DNA of 64,000 nucleotides. Origin: Bdellovibrionota bacterium. Lineage in GTDB: Bacteria > Bdellovibrionota > Bdellovibrionia > Bdellovibrionales > JAEYZS01. A program made the translations under genes and the position numbers. The notes beneath the pieces are model-generated. The model searched no databases, had not been told where the DNA came from, and worked only from the letters and a program-made list of their open reading frames with translations. Shown here one piece after another: positions 55,713 to 63,982 of this stretch. Numbering within the stretch: the first letter of the stretch is position 1; each line of letters begins with the position of its first letter. The stretch covers positions 130,568 through 194,567 of the forward strand of contig JAZKEU010000009.1 in NCBI GenBank assembly GCA_040386775.1. The letters run 5' to 3'.

Positions 55713-55760
55713 CGGCCAAAATGAATTCTAAATGTAAATAAACTAGAAAGGAGAATTTTA

Positions 55761-55808
55761 CGACATTTTCTCGAGGACAAATGCCTCGGTCAAAAAGACA
55801 AAATGTCG
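55761..55808. promoter_or_regulatory. Large inverted repeat upstream of the csbD sigma-54 promoter
   Basis: CGACATTTT at 55761-55769 and AAAATGTCG at 55800-55808 are perfect 9-bp complements; inside them CGAGG and CCTCG form another 5-bp pair. The element is 50-110 bp upstream of the sigma-54 promoter, where NtrC-type activators bind, but it also follows the activator gene and might be its terminator. Confidence 0.45.
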
Positions 55809-55839
55809 CAAAAGACTTTAAAAGATTAAATAGAAAAAA

Positions 55840-57255
55840 TTAAATTAGAGGTGATTCTGAATTTTCACGTTGATTTGGATTTGTTTGCATTCTTCTATAC
55901 AAAGTTTTTCTGTCAATGCCCAGAATTCCTGCAATGTGTTCTTTGGTGCTCTTCATATTTTTTGCTACAAATTGAATATATGAATTAGAAATTTCTTCCA
56001 ATCTCGGAAGCTCGGTTCTAGTCAATAGAGGTTGAAAAAGACTTTCAACGCTATTTTTGTTCGAAAACGTATCTTCAATTTGTGGTAATTCCTGCGAAGA
56101 AATTTCATTTCCGGTAGCAAGAACTACCGCTCTCTCAACTGCATTTTCCAATTCACGAACGTTGCCTTGCCATGGGAAATTCATCATATGATCAACTGCA
56201 GTTTTAGAGAAAATTAAATTCCTACCGTTTTCTCTACCAAACTTTCTTAAAAAGAGTTGAGCAAGCGGGAGGATGTCCTCAGGTCTTTCTCTTAAAGATG
56301 GAACAGTCATAGGAATTACATTCAATCTAAAGTACAAATCTTCTCTAAAGCTTCCATCTTCAACGGCCTTCTTTAGATCTTTATGAGTTGCAGCGAGAAC
56401 GCGTGTATGAATATCAATATAGTCATTTTCACCCACACGTTTAATTTTCTTTTCTTGTAAAACTCTTAATAGCTTTGATTGTAAAGACTGACTAAGATCA
56501 CCGATTTCGTCTAAGAAAAGTATTCCATCTCCGGCCTCTTCAAATAAACCAATTTTTTTATCAATTGCGCCTGTGAATGAACCTTTTGCGTGACCAAAAA
56601 GCTCAGATTCCAATAAATTTTCTGGAATGGCAGAACAATTGATAGCAATAAAAGGCTTATCCTTATATTTGCCAAGTTGGTGAATTGCTCTCGCGATAAC
56701 TTCTTTGCCTGTCCCGCTCTCACCGTGGATTAAAACCGTTGCTGTGCTATCTGATACACGTCTTGCAACATCCAAGAGATTAAGCATCTTCTGGCTCTTA
56801 AAAACAAATTTTTCTAAAATATTTTTTGGCTCTGCAGAATTTCTTAAAATTTTATTTTCATCAGTGATCGTCTTGAGTCTAACGGCTCTTTGCAGAGTCA
56901 AATTCAATTGAGTGAAGTGGAGCGGTTTAACTACATAGTCATAGGCTCCGGCTTCTACAGCTTCCATTGCTGTTTCAATACTATTGTCGGCCGTCATAAG
57001 TAGAATTGGCATGTCTGGACAAACCATTCTCATCTTTTTAATAAAATCTAATCCTGACATATTAGGAAGATTTAAGTCCACGAGTGCAACCTCGTAGCAA
57101 TGAGAGTTGTTTTGCTTCTCTAGAAGATCTAGAGGAATCATCGGATCCGTGAAGCCAGACACTTCGTACCCACGTGGGCCGAAATAGTGGTGCAAGAGTT
57201 CAATTAATTCAACATCGTCTTCAATGATTAGTAATTTAATTTTTTTCTTTTGCAT
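55840..57255 (-). CDS. Orphan NtrC-type sigma-54 response regulator
   Basis: 471 residues from the chosen ATG (a longer ORF reading to 57324 has an odd N-terminus). Receiver domain with IIEDD, acceptor Asp in ALVDLNLPNM and VVKPLH. Then the AAA+ sigma-54 activation domain: Walker A GESGTGKEVIARAIH, GSFTGA (GAFTGA loop with Ala to Ser) and Walker B ILFLDEIGD. A Fis-type helix-turn-helix ends it. No histidine kinase is adjacent. Sigma-54-like promoters flank it on both sides. Confidence 0.92.
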   Translation of the reverse strand: MQKKKIKLLIIEDDVELIELLHHYFGPRGYEVSGFTDPMIPLDLLEKQNNSHCYEVALVDLNLPNMSGLDFIKKMRMVCPDMPILLMTADNSIETAMEAVEAGAYDYVVKPLHFTQLNLTLQRAVRLKTITDENKILRNSAEPKNILEKFVFKSQKMLNLLDVARRVSDSTATVLIHGESGTGKEVIARAIHQLGKYKDKPFIAINCSAIPENLLESELFGHAKGSFTGAIDKKIGLFEEAGDGILFLDEIGDLSQSLQSKLLRVLQEKKIKRVGENDYIDIHTRVLAATHKDLKKAVEDGSFREDLYFRLNVIPMTVPSLRERPEDILPLAQLFLRKFGRENGRNLIFSKTAVDHMMNFPWQGNVRELENAVERAVVLATGNEISSQELPQIEDTFSNKNSVESLFQPLLTRTELPRLEEISNSYIQFVAKNMKSTKEHIAGILGIDRKTLYRRMQTNPNQRENSESPLI

Positions 57256-57398
57256 ACAGTATATATACAGAAGATAAAATGCCCATGTCCAATTATTCCT
57301 TGGTATGTTACTGACTCTTAACATCTAAAATTTTTTTGGTTTTTTAATATAATTGTCAGCAATATCAGAACGTTAAGGTCTAACTGCTCTAAAAATTT

Positions 57399-57414
57399 GT
57401 GAAGAAATCTTCAC
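57399..57414. promoter_or_regulatory. Perfect 16-bp palindrome, candidate activator site 1
   Basis: GTGAAG-AAAT-CTTCAC lies about 100 bp upstream of the sigma-54 box at 57514, the normal range for an NtrC-type upstream activating sequence. The 311-bp gap 57256-57566 has no gene. Confidence 0.5.
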
Positions 57415-57467
57415 GATCATATATTTTGCGGGGCACATTTACCCTTAAAAAAACCTTAATGCCTCGA

Positions 57468-57485
57468 TTGATTTCTTCAAATCAA
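57468..57485. promoter_or_regulatory. Perfect 18-bp palindrome, candidate activator site 2
   Basis: TTGATTT-CTTC-AAATCAA, seven perfect pairs with a 4-bp centre, about 30 bp upstream of the sigma-54 box. It differs from the palindrome at 57399, so one may serve the activator and one another factor, or one may be for bending. Confidence 0.4.
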
Positions 57486-57513
57486 ATTAAATCAAGTTAG
57501 ATGCGAAAAATAA

Positions 57514-57530
57514 CTGGCCTGCGAGTTGCT
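57514..57530 (+). promoter_or_regulatory. Sigma-54 promoter of the DUF883 stress unit
   Basis: CTGGCCTGCGAGTTGCT, with GG and GC 10 bp apart; TGGC and TTGCT match the -24/-12 consensus. The start of transcription would fall near 57541, 26 bp before the DUF883 ATG. Confidence 0.7.
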
Positions 57531-57566
57531 TTATTAAGTTTGCAAACAACAACAGGAGAAAAAAAT

Positions 57567-57968
57567 ATGAAACAAACAACGACAGAAATGAAGTCAGATT
57601 TTAAATCTAAAGCTAACAGTGCAGGTAAGAATGCTAAGAGCACGGTAGAGAATGCTCTGGAAACGGCTCCAGAAGTTTTGGCTACAGTTACAGAATTTGG
57701 AAAAAACGTTTTGGATAGTATGAGTGGCTCAAAAGAAAAAATACTTCAAACTGTAACAACTTCCTACAATTCTCTGAATAAAACAATTAAAGAGAAGCCT
57801 TGGACATTTGTTGGTGGCGCAGCAGTTGTAGGATTTGTTGCCGGCTTCTTACTCGGCAGAAATAGATCACCAGAATCTTCTATTCGATCAGGAATAATGT
57901 CTGGTGTAGACAAAATCAAAAGCGAAATTGAAAAGAACATAGATAAAGTAAGCGAACGCTTACAATAA
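57567..57968 (+). CDS. DUF883/ElaB-YqjD-like membrane protein
   Basis: 133 residues from the ATG with AGGAG eight bases upstream. A long amphipathic helical part (about 1-80) is followed by a hydrophobic segment (VGGAAVVGFVAGFLLG) that ends in basic GRNRS, as in YqjD/ElaB, which anchor to the inner membrane and bind stationary-phase ribosomes in E. coli. A last helix follows. First gene of a likely sigma-54 unit. Confidence 0.78.
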   Translation: MKQTTTEMKSDFKSKANSAGKNAKSTVENALETAPEVLATVTEFGKNVLDSMSGSKEKILQTVTTSYNSLNKTIKEKPWTFVGGAAVVGFVAGFLLGRNRSPESSIRSGIMSGVDKIKSEIEKNIDKVSERLQ

Positions 57969-57985
57969 CAACAAAGGAGTAACTT

Positions 57986-58165
57986 ATGTTAAGAGCAGCA
58001 ATTGCCTTCTTCGTATTAGCATTAATCTCAATTATTTTGGGAGCTAATAACTTAGCAGGATTATCAATGGAGATTGGAAAAATATTATTATTCGTATTCT
58101 TGGCTTTGGCAGTTATCAGTTTCGTAGTGAGCCTTCTAACTGGCCGCTCGAGACCATTGCCCTAG
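57986..58165 (+). CDS. DUF1328-family small membrane protein
   Basis: 59 residues with two hydrophobic segments (AAIAFFVLALISIILGA and IGKILLFVFLALAVISFVV) and a short basic tail, the pattern of the YtjA/DUF1328 family. AAGGAG precedes the ATG by seven bases. It begins 18 bp after the DUF883 gene, so both are one message. The role is unknown; relatives rise in stress. Confidence 0.8.
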   Translation: MLRAAIAFFVLALISIILGANNLAGLSMEIGKILLFVFLALAVISFVVSLLTGRSRPLP

Positions 58166-58258
58166 AGTACTAGAGTATAATTATAATCGGAATAATAAAA
58201 CCAAGAGCGAAAGTTCTTGGTTAAACAGAGTAACAGAACAGAATTCAAGGAGTATAAA

Positions 58259-58534
58259 ATGAAAACATTATTAACGACAATTTTTTTAGCCGCATCTTTA
58301 ATTATGACAGGTGTGTCTCTGAAATCTTTCGCCGAGACGACGACAACCGAAAAAGTGCAAGAGGTAGGTCAAGACACAGCAAAGGTTGCAAAAAAAGGTG
58401 TTAGAGCAACTAAAGATGCCGTTTGTATGAAGGGCGATGTTGAGTGCGCTGCTCAAAAAGCTAAACACAAAGTGCAAAATGCCGGCGATGAAATCGGTGA
58501 TAAAGCTGACGATGTTAAGAAAAAAGTAAACTAA
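58259..58534 (+). CDS. Exported LEA/YtxH-like stress protein
   Basis: 91 residues from the ATG preceded by AAGGAG. A signal peptide (MKTLLTTIFLAASLIMTGVSLKSFAE) is followed by a charged, Lys- and Asp-rich amphipathic helix with 11-residue-type repeats (VQEVGQDTAKVAKKGVRATKD) and two Cys (VCMKGDVECAAQ), which could form a small disulfide loop. Probably periplasmic, part of the same stress unit. A 15-bp perfect hairpin follows the stop. Confidence 0.65.
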   Translation: MKTLLTTIFLAASLIMTGVSLKSFAETTTTEKVQEVGQDTAKVAKKGVRATKDAVCMKGDVECAAQKAKHKVQNAGDEIGDKADDVKKKVN

Positions 58535-58555
58535 TAAAATCAAATCAAATCAATT

Positions 58556-58589
58556 AAAGATCAGAGGGAATATTTCCCTCTGATCTTTT
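58556..58589 (+). terminator. Strong hairpin before the outer-membrane protein gene
   Basis: AAAGATCAGAGGGAA-TAT-TTCCCTCTGATCTTT, 15 perfect pairs, then TTG and at once the AAGGA ribosome binding site of the next gene. It can act as a terminator, or as a control point that lets part of the stress transcript continue. Confidence 0.7.
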
Positions 58590-58601
58590 GAAGGAAGCAA
58601 A

Positions 58602-59222
58602 ATGAAAAAACTATTAACGACCTCAATGGTTCTACTCACATTCTCAGTCATAGGGCAGAAGGCTTCTGCACAAGACAGTGTTGATAGTGGTGGATTATTT
58701 TTAGAACCCGCTGTGACTTATGAAATGGGTAAAGGTGAAATGGATTTCGGAGCTGCAGGAAAACCTGATGGTGATCTTGAAGGCTTTGGCGTAGGATTGA
58801 GATTTGGCGGACATGTGTCTGATATTTTCTTTCTTGCCTTAGACGCTAACTATTCTGAGCCAGAATTTACAGATGAAAATGGTGACTTTGACTATGATCT
58901 TAAATCTTGGACGGCAGGTCTTACGGTAGGCCTACAAACTCCAGTTGTTGGTTTAAGAGTATGGGGCGGATACATTCCATTCGGAGAAATTGAACTTGAT
59001 GGACGTGGTTCGAATCAATCTAACGTTACTTACAAGGATCCAGACATGTGGAAACTTGGTGCAGGTTTTAGAGTAGGTATAGTGAGCCTGAATTTAGAAT
59101 ATCTCACTGGGACTTATGAAAAATTAAATATTAGAAACGCGGGCCCAATTACAGGAACTTACAGTCAGGAAGCTGATCGTGAATCTTGGATTGCTAGCGT
59201 TAGCTTTCCACTCGCACTTTAA
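58602..59222 (+). CDS. Outer-membrane beta-barrel protein
   Basis: 206 residues: signal peptide (to about GQKASA), then alternating beta strands typical of an eight-stranded OmpW/OmpA-like barrel, with GGHVSDIFFLALDANYSEPEF and the last strand ending in FPLAL. It belongs to the inserted stress module and may be a stress-induced barrel. The C-terminal residue is Leu rather than the usual Phe. Confidence 0.65.
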   Translation: MKKLLTTSMVLLTFSVIGQKASAQDSVDSGGLFLEPAVTYEMGKGEMDFGAAGKPDGDLEGFGVGLRFGGHVSDIFFLALDANYSEPEFTDENGDFDYDLKSWTAGLTVGLQTPVVGLRVWGGYIPFGEIELDGRGSNQSNVTYKDPDMWKLGAGFRVGIVSLNLEYLTGTYEKLNIRNAGPITGTYSQEADRESWIASVSFPLAL

Positions 59223-59231
59223 TAAATTGAG

Positions 59232-59258
59232 GACTGTCAGCCATGATGGGTGACAGTC
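59232..59258. terminator. Bidirectional terminator between the barrel gene and the secretin gene
   Basis: GACTGTCA and TGACAGTC, eight perfect pairs with an 11-bp loop, in the gap between convergent genes, only 2 bp before the secretin stop. Confidence 0.65.
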
Positions 59259-59259
59259 T

Positions 59260-60747
59260 CTACTCGCGAAGTCTAAATTTCGCTTTGATCTTTTCGGATC
59301 CGGCAGAAGCTGAGTTCTTAATCACCGGAGTAACAAATACTACAAATTGCGATTGGTTACGGGTAAAGCCTTTAGAGGTATAAAGTGAAATCAATGGATT
59401 TGTACTCGCATCCTTTGGAAGTTTATTATAATTGGTCATGCTAGAGTTACTCACAAGACCGCCAATTGCTGCACTCTGCGTAGATCTCACGGCCACGGCT
59501 GTTTGTAGAGAATTTTCCGCGGTTGTGGGTTCACCTTTAGAGTTTGTTCCTACAAGTGAACTGATCTTAAAGTTAATAGACAAGTTTATGGCATCCGAAT
59601 TTGGATTTGGAATTGTAGGCGTAATATCAGAAATGATACCAACGTCTGCAAATCTTGTTTCTCCAAGTCCTTGTGGGCCCGAAGTAGAATATGGGACTTT
59701 GCTGATAGATTGGATCTTACCAGTTTGACCTTCTTGTACGATGATACTCGTGCTTTGAAGAATTCTGGCGTGTCCGTGTTCTTTGGCCCAATTTAATTTT
59801 GGCAATAAGTTACTAACGATACCGGAGATGGATGAAATTACGCCACCTGGTGCTCTGTTACCAGTTTGAAATTCTAATTTACCACCGTCTGCGATATCAG
59901 GCGTGAATTGAAATCTGAAAGATCTATTGTAGTCTTTGTTTAACTCCACATAATGCACAATCATTTGCACAATTTTCTTTGGAGGGGCCTCTCCTGGTGG
60001 TTTGATATCGATCAAATTGATTACCGGAGTTGCCCTTTGAGTTTTTAAGTCTCCAGATTTTTCAGCCGCACCAACTACATAGTCGGGAACATAGGTTTGC
60101 GCGATAACATAGGCTCTGTCCTTTTCTTCCTTAGAGTTTGCCATACCTTCAAGAATGAATTTTCCATTCACCGCGCGACATGTGATCTCTGGATTGTTGA
60201 CATCTTTTTCGATAATTTCAGAAATTTTCTTTTGCGCAATAGGGGAGAGGGTAACAATCGCCGAAGCTTGTTCACCATATTGTCCAACAACGCTCATGAT
60301 TCTATTCATATCTCTTGGTAATAAAATTTCGCCATCAACGACAACTTTGTTATTGATGATTTTAATGGAAATTCCTTCGATTTCTCCAAGTAGGGTTTTG
60401 ATTTCACGAGCCACGTTTTCAAGACGGCTTTTTTTAACGGTGATCACGTATTCTTGGATCACGCGGCCTCTAGTGTCCATAACAGTCAAGGTACTAACAC
60501 CTTCTGTTGTAGGTTCAAATCTTAGAGTTTTTGTTTCTTGAGATAAGGAAAGCTTTGTCGTTTTTTTGAAGTCGCCTTTGAATATGGGACCTTCTGGTAC
60601 ATACGCCATTTTTTCATCGAAGGTCAGACCCACGGTGAGGTTGATGAATTTCTTTGGAGATTTTTCCTGAGCCTGGGCTCCAGGAATTACCAATGAAATC
60701 AATAAGACTATTTCCGATAATTTTTTAAAGTAAACTCTGTATTTCAT
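59260..60747 (-). CDS. cpaC: Tad/Flp pilus outer-membrane secretin
   Basis: 495 residues. Signal peptide (ending PGAQAQ), pilus assembly N-terminal domain (about 30-115), a BON-like domain with NKVVVDGEILLPRDMNRIM, then the secretin core with ARILQSTSIIVQEGQTGKIQS and VGIISDITPTIPNPNSDAINL, and RNQSQFVVFVTPVI at the end. It forms the outer-membrane pore. It overlaps cpaB by one base at its start. The downstream tadZ-tadA gene is separated from it by the 4-kb stress insertion. Confidence 0.93.
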   Translation of the reverse strand: MKYRVYFKKLSEIVLLISLVIPGAQAQEKSPKKFINLTVGLTFDEKMAYVPEGPIFKGDFKKTTKLSLSQETKTLRFEPTTEGVSTLTVMDTRGRVIQEYVITVKKSRLENVAREIKTLLGEIEGISIKIINNKVVVDGEILLPRDMNRIMSVVGQYGEQASAIVTLSPIAQKKISEIIEKDVNNPEITCRAVNGKFILEGMANSKEEKDRAYVIAQTYVPDYVVGAAEKSGDLKTQRATPVINLIDIKPPGEAPPKKIVQMIVHYVELNKDYNRSFRFQFTPDIADGGKLEFQTGNRAPGGVISSISGIVSNLLPKLNWAKEHGHARILQSTSIIVQEGQTGKIQSISKVPYSTSGPQGLGETRFADVGIISDITPTIPNPNSDAINLSINFKISSLVGTNSKGEPTTAENSLQTAVAVRSTQSAAIGGLVSNSSMTNYNKLPKDASTNPLISLYTSKGFTRNQSQFVVFVTPVIKNSASAGSEKIKAKFRLRE

Positions 60748-61649
60748 TAGTTAACCTCTATGAATTGACCCTTGCGCTTTGGAGGGAGCGAAGAGGGCTG
60801 TCTTGGTTTTACCGGAGCAACAACAGGCGCTGGTACTTGCGCGAGCGGTTCCATAGTTCTTAGAAACTGTGGATTAGATCTTCCTAATATAGAGTTTGCA
60901 TCTGCTCCCGCAACTGGAGTGACGATCCTATCGTTAGGATTTCTTAGAGTAAAAAAGATGCTTCCTGGAGAAGATGTCATTAGATAAACTAGATTTTGAG
61001 CTTCCTGTGGAGAAGCTTCTACCGTAATTGTTTGGAAGGATGTATCTCCGTTTAAATTTCTATAAACAGCCTCATTATTAAAATTATTTTTTTCTAATAA
61101 TCTAGGAATATTATTAGTGATCTTTGGACCCGTCGCCAAAATCACCACATCTTGCATCAGAGTTCTTACTTCGCTCTCTTTATTTGCGCCTCTTCCAATC
61201 TCAACGCTTGCTAAGATATCGATGCGATCACCTGGTTGTACAAGTTTTGAAACGCTTCTGGCTTCATCAATTTGAATAGATACAGCTCTTTTACCGGGAG
61301 CTACCTGACTCGATAAACCTGTGTTCGCGCCTAAGCTTAAAAGTTTAGTGTTAAGAATTTGTTCACCTTTTTTAAATGGAGCAGCCGCAACTTTGTTAAT
61401 TGCTAAATCTGGATCTTCCACAGCTCCTGGTTGAATGAAGTCCACGGGAACTTCTTGATATTCAATCATCGTTTCATCGATTGTGCTCATCTCTAAAATA
61501 TCTTTAGCAGCGATAAGAACTCGCTTAGATGTTCCATAACGTTTATCGTATTCCGCTTTCTTTTCTTGCGAATAACTATAAATTAAGAACATAGCGAAAA
61601 CGCCAAGTCCGATGGATATCCATAATGTTCTCGTTGGATTTGGATTCAT
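60747..61649 (-). CDS. cpaB: Flp pilus assembly protein CpaB
   Basis: 300 residues: N-terminal membrane helix (ISIGLGVFAMFLIYSYS), then a SAF-type domain (AAKDILEMSTIDETMIEYQE and GEQILNTKLL) and the CpaB block APGKRAVSIQIDEARSVSKL with PGDRIDILAS. The C-terminal Pro-rich end is disordered. It works with the secretin in the Flp pilus. Confidence 0.92.
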   Translation of the reverse strand: MNPNPTRTLWISIGLGVFAMFLIYSYSQEKKAEYDKRYGTSKRVLIAAKDILEMSTIDETMIEYQEVPVDFIQPGAVEDPDLAINKVAAAPFKKGEQILNTKLLSLGANTGLSSQVAPGKRAVSIQIDEARSVSKLVQPGDRIDILASVEIGRGANKESEVRTLMQDVVILATGPKITNNIPRLLEKNNFNNEAVYRNLNGDTSFQTITVEASPQEAQNLVYLMTSSPGSIFFTLRNPNDRIVTPVAGADANSILGRSNPQFLRTMEPLAQVPAPVVAPVKPRQPSSLPPKRKGQFIEVN

Positions 61650-62131
61650 TGTTCATCCCCACAATCGTAATTTAGGCAAATGCCGTATAAAACTTTAATA
61701 TGGACCGGATTAACTCCAGTCGTTTCTCTTTTATTATCTAATTTATTCATCATCTCCACAGTGAGTTTACTTCTCTCTGTACTTGAAGCCACTTCGCGAC
61801 CTTGTGAAAGTGTTCGCGGAGTGGAATCCCATTGATTTCCCGTAGGCTCTTTTTCTGAAACTATACCGTGAGCTCTTACTCCGTATTTAAAAGTGTGATC
61901 TTTATCTGCAGTTACTGTATCTCTAAAATAAGTTACGTTTGTTCTATTTCTAAAAGTTTCAAAGGCATATGCTCTAGCTGAAATAGAACTTAAAATTCCT
62001 GTATGAATGACGCCAAATGTACCTACACAATAAGTCATGAAGACTACAAATATAGAAAGCAGAAGAGCAGACTCTAGAGTTGCAATTCCTTTTTCATTAT
62101 TCAAATGTTCAGTCTTCATTACATTTTTCAC
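61646..62131 (-). CDS. TadE-like minor pilin
   Basis: 161 residues. The N-terminus reads NEKGIATLESALLLS with a Gly followed four residues later by Leu and then Glu at +5, the class III prepilin cleavage pattern used in this cluster, and then a hydrophobic helix. The remaining part is soluble with two Cys near the end. It starts where the preceding gene ends and overlaps cpaB by 4 bp. Confidence 0.75.
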   Translation of the reverse strand: MKNVMKTEHLNNEKGIATLESALLLSIFVVFMTYCVGTFGVIHTGILSSISARAYAFETFRNRTNVTYFRDTVTADKDHTFKYGVRAHGIVSEKEPTGNQWDSTPRTLSQGREVASSTERSKLTVEMMNKLDNKRETTGVNPVHIKVLYGICLNYDCGDEQ

Positions 62132-62704
62132 TCAACACCCATTATCATCAAAGGAAACATAAGCCGTGGGATTTACTGTTCCAGCGCTATATGGTCCTAA
62201 GTTCAATATCTCTTTAAATCGTCTATTTACCATTTCCATACACTCTTCCGTCGAAGACTCTCTCCCCAAAAAAGAGGTCACAAAAGTTTCATAAGGATTA
62301 TCACCCTTGGTTGATCCGAAGAGAGGAATTTGTAATTCCAAAAGACCAACTACAATTTTTGTCCTAACCCCTTCAAGGATATCGCGCTCATCCGTTGCAT
62401 CGTATTCTTTTCTCGAATCCCCAACCTCATCTAAAGTTACGTTGAACCAATCCTTCTTGAGTAATTTTTGGTAAGAGCCCGTTGCGGAAAGTTCTTTAAA
62501 TTTTTTCTCCGCAGCTTTTTTTTGCTCGGCCTGGCTAATGTGCCCAGCAAAGTACGCTCGAGAGCTACTAAAAGTCAGATACTGCACACTCTCGATTATC
62601 GAAAGCGAGAATGAAAATACACCAAGTAGCAATGTCATAGATAGCACGAGCACCAGTGCGAAAATAAAATCCAATGCAATGGCTCCTGATTGGTTTTTTA
62701 TCAT
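62132..62704 (-). CDS. TadE/TadG-like minor pilin
   Basis: 190 residues. NQSGAIALDFIFALVL at the start is a prepilin-type helix with Asp in place of Glu at +5. The soluble part has two Cys (TEECME and the end NGC). Its start overlaps the previous gene by 4 bp and its stop abuts the next gene. The Asp may reduce or alter processing by CpaA. Confidence 0.72.
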   Translation of the reverse strand: MIKNQSGAIALDFIFALVLVLSMTLLLGVFSFSLSIIESVQYLTFSSSRAYFAGHISQAEQKKAAEKKFKELSATGSYQKLLKKDWFNVTLDEVGDSRKEYDATDERDILEGVRTKIVVGLLELQIPLFGSTKGDNPYETFVTSFLGRESSTEECMEMVNRRFKEILNLGPYSAGTVNPTAYVSFDDNGC

Positions 62705-62961
62705 TCGCCATCTCCCTTAAAGCTTCGGTGTCTAGAGAGTAGTCCAGGGTGTTGGGCTCTGGTTTTTTTAGGCTCTCCCCAAACTCCTGTTTCGATCATT
62801 CCGGCTACAAGCTGCCAAGGTTTTTGTACAAAGTTACCAACTGCATTTGTGGAGATTAGTAAGTTTCTTGCTCCTAAGAACGCTCCAAGTACAACCACCA
62901 TAAGGAGTATGTACTCAATTGCGACTTGGCCTGATTCGTTGTTGATGTGGGTGAGCTTCAT
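62701..62961 (-). CDS. Flp-cluster pseudopilin
   Basis: 86 residues from the ATG preceded by GGGAG; it overlaps the stop of cpaA as ATGA. ESGQVAIEYILLMVVVLGAF gives the cleavage site SG/QVAIEY with Glu at +5 and a hydrophobic helix. The soluble tail is basic. It is longer than the major pilin and may be a second pilin or an initiator. Confidence 0.75.
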   Translation of the reverse strand: MKLTHINNESGQVAIEYILLMVVVLGAFLGARNLLISTNAVGNFVQKPWQLVAGMIETGVWGEPKKTRAQHPGLLSRHRSFKGDGE

Positions 62962-63440
62962 AGTGCTCTCCCATAACCTGTGTACAAAACATACGTGAAC
63001 CATCCAGCGAGCAGCGCTACAGTGAATGGAATTTGATGTAATGTGTGCGGTTCTGGTTTTTGTAATTTTACGATTTTTATAAAATTACTCCACAGCACAT
63101 TGCCTTGTTTGTTAAAGATAGCTCTTACAACTCCCAAAACACTTCCCCAAACTAGTGAGGCAATAAAAGTAAATATCACAGCATCCACATTTGTCGAAAA
63201 TCCAAATACAGCAAATATTTTTAAGTCACCACTACTCATGGCTCTCATGAGATACATTGGTAAAGTTAAAACGATCGCCATACCTAAACCTGTAAATCCT
63301 TCGAAAAGAATTTCTTTGTGGCCAAAGGCAAGATGATAACCAAGCACTACAAGAAAACTGATTACAACAAACCAGTTGAGTATTTTCTTGTACTTTATGT
63401 CTGTTAGGCACGCGGCCAATAACAAAGCAGTTGGCATCAT
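62958..63440 (-). CDS. cpaA: Prepilin peptidase CpaA/TadV
   Basis: 160 residues with several membrane helices and the two aspartates of type 4 prepilin peptidases: DIKYKKI near the start and GDLK in AMSSGDLKIFA. No separate methylase domain, as usual for TadV. It should cleave the four pilin-like proteins around it. Confidence 0.9.
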   Translation of the reverse strand: MMPTALLLAACLTDIKYKKILNWFVVISFLVVLGYHLAFGHKEILFEGFTGLGMAIVLTLPMYLMRAMSSGDLKIFAVFGFSTNVDAVIFTFIASLVWGSVLGVVRAIFNKQGNVLWSNFIKIVKLQKPEPHTLHQIPFTVALLAGWFTYVLYTGYGRAL

Positions 63441-63450
63441 TTCTTCCCCA

Positions 63451-63648
63451 TTATGGTTTTATAGCCCATGGAATAGCATTCGGAGATTCTTGAGTTCTAC
63501 TTGCGAATCCGGAACCAGTTTCAAGATGCTTTTCGATTCTCAGGCCCAAGCGTGGACCTGATTTTTCAAATGATTGCGCGGGAGTTTTAAAAATCCCCAC
63601 AACAACCACCATAAAAAGCGTCAATAAAATTACAAGTTCCGTAGTCAT
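63451..63648 (-). CDS. Small membrane protein of the Flp cluster
   Basis: 65 residues: an N-terminal hydrophobic helix (ELVILLTLFMVVVVGIF) and a short polar tail. No prepilin cleavage motif is clear. It lies between the major pilin gene (30 bp) and cpaA (10 bp), so it belongs to the operon. Role unknown. Confidence 0.65.
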   Translation of the reverse strand: MTTELVILLTLFMVVVVGIFKTPAQSFEKSGPRLGLRIEKHLETGSGFASRTQESPNAIPWAIKP

Positions 63649-63678
63649 AAAATCCTCTGGATCCTTTTACTGATCAGG

Positions 63679-63867
63679 TTATTTCGAAGTTACAGAGTTG
63701 ATATCACCTTGTAAGGCATCAACTTTTGCACTCACGATGGATTTAATTTTTGGTCCAAACATAAGCACTAATCCAACGATCACCACCAAAAGCAAAATGT
63801 ATTCAGTAGCGCCTTGACCAGATTCACTTTTGCGTAAACGCTTAGAGAAATTAATTAGTTTTTTCAT
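63679..63867 (-). CDS. flp: Major Flp pilin
   Basis: 62 residues: a basic lead (KKLINFSKRLRK), the processing site ESG/QGATEY with Glu at +5 and Tyr at +6, then a hydrophobic helix (ILLLVVIVGLVLMFG) and a short polar end. This is the standard Flp/Fap type IVb pilin. It is the first gene of the Tad operon, with GGGAGG upstream of the ATG. Confidence 0.93.
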   Translation of the reverse strand: MKKLINFSKRLRKSESGQGATEYILLLVVIVGLVLMFGPKIKSIVSAKVDALQGDINSVTSK

Positions 63868-63916
63868 AGATGTATCCTCCCTTTAAATTCAATTTACATA
63901 CTATTTCCCATCTAAT

Positions 63917-63943
63917 TTATCGGAATAAGACATTGATTTCTTA
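63917..63943 (-). promoter_or_regulatory. FliA-like promoter candidate of the Flp operon
   Basis: On the minus strand TAAGAAAT is followed 11 bp later by TCCGATAA, close to the sigma-28 pattern TAAAGTTT-N11-GCCGATAA. The -10 box is strong, the -35 box weak. It lies about 50 bp before the flp ATG. Confidence 0.4.
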
Positions 63944-63982
63944 AACTTTAAGCCCACTTAACTAGACCTTAGTAAAAAAGCT

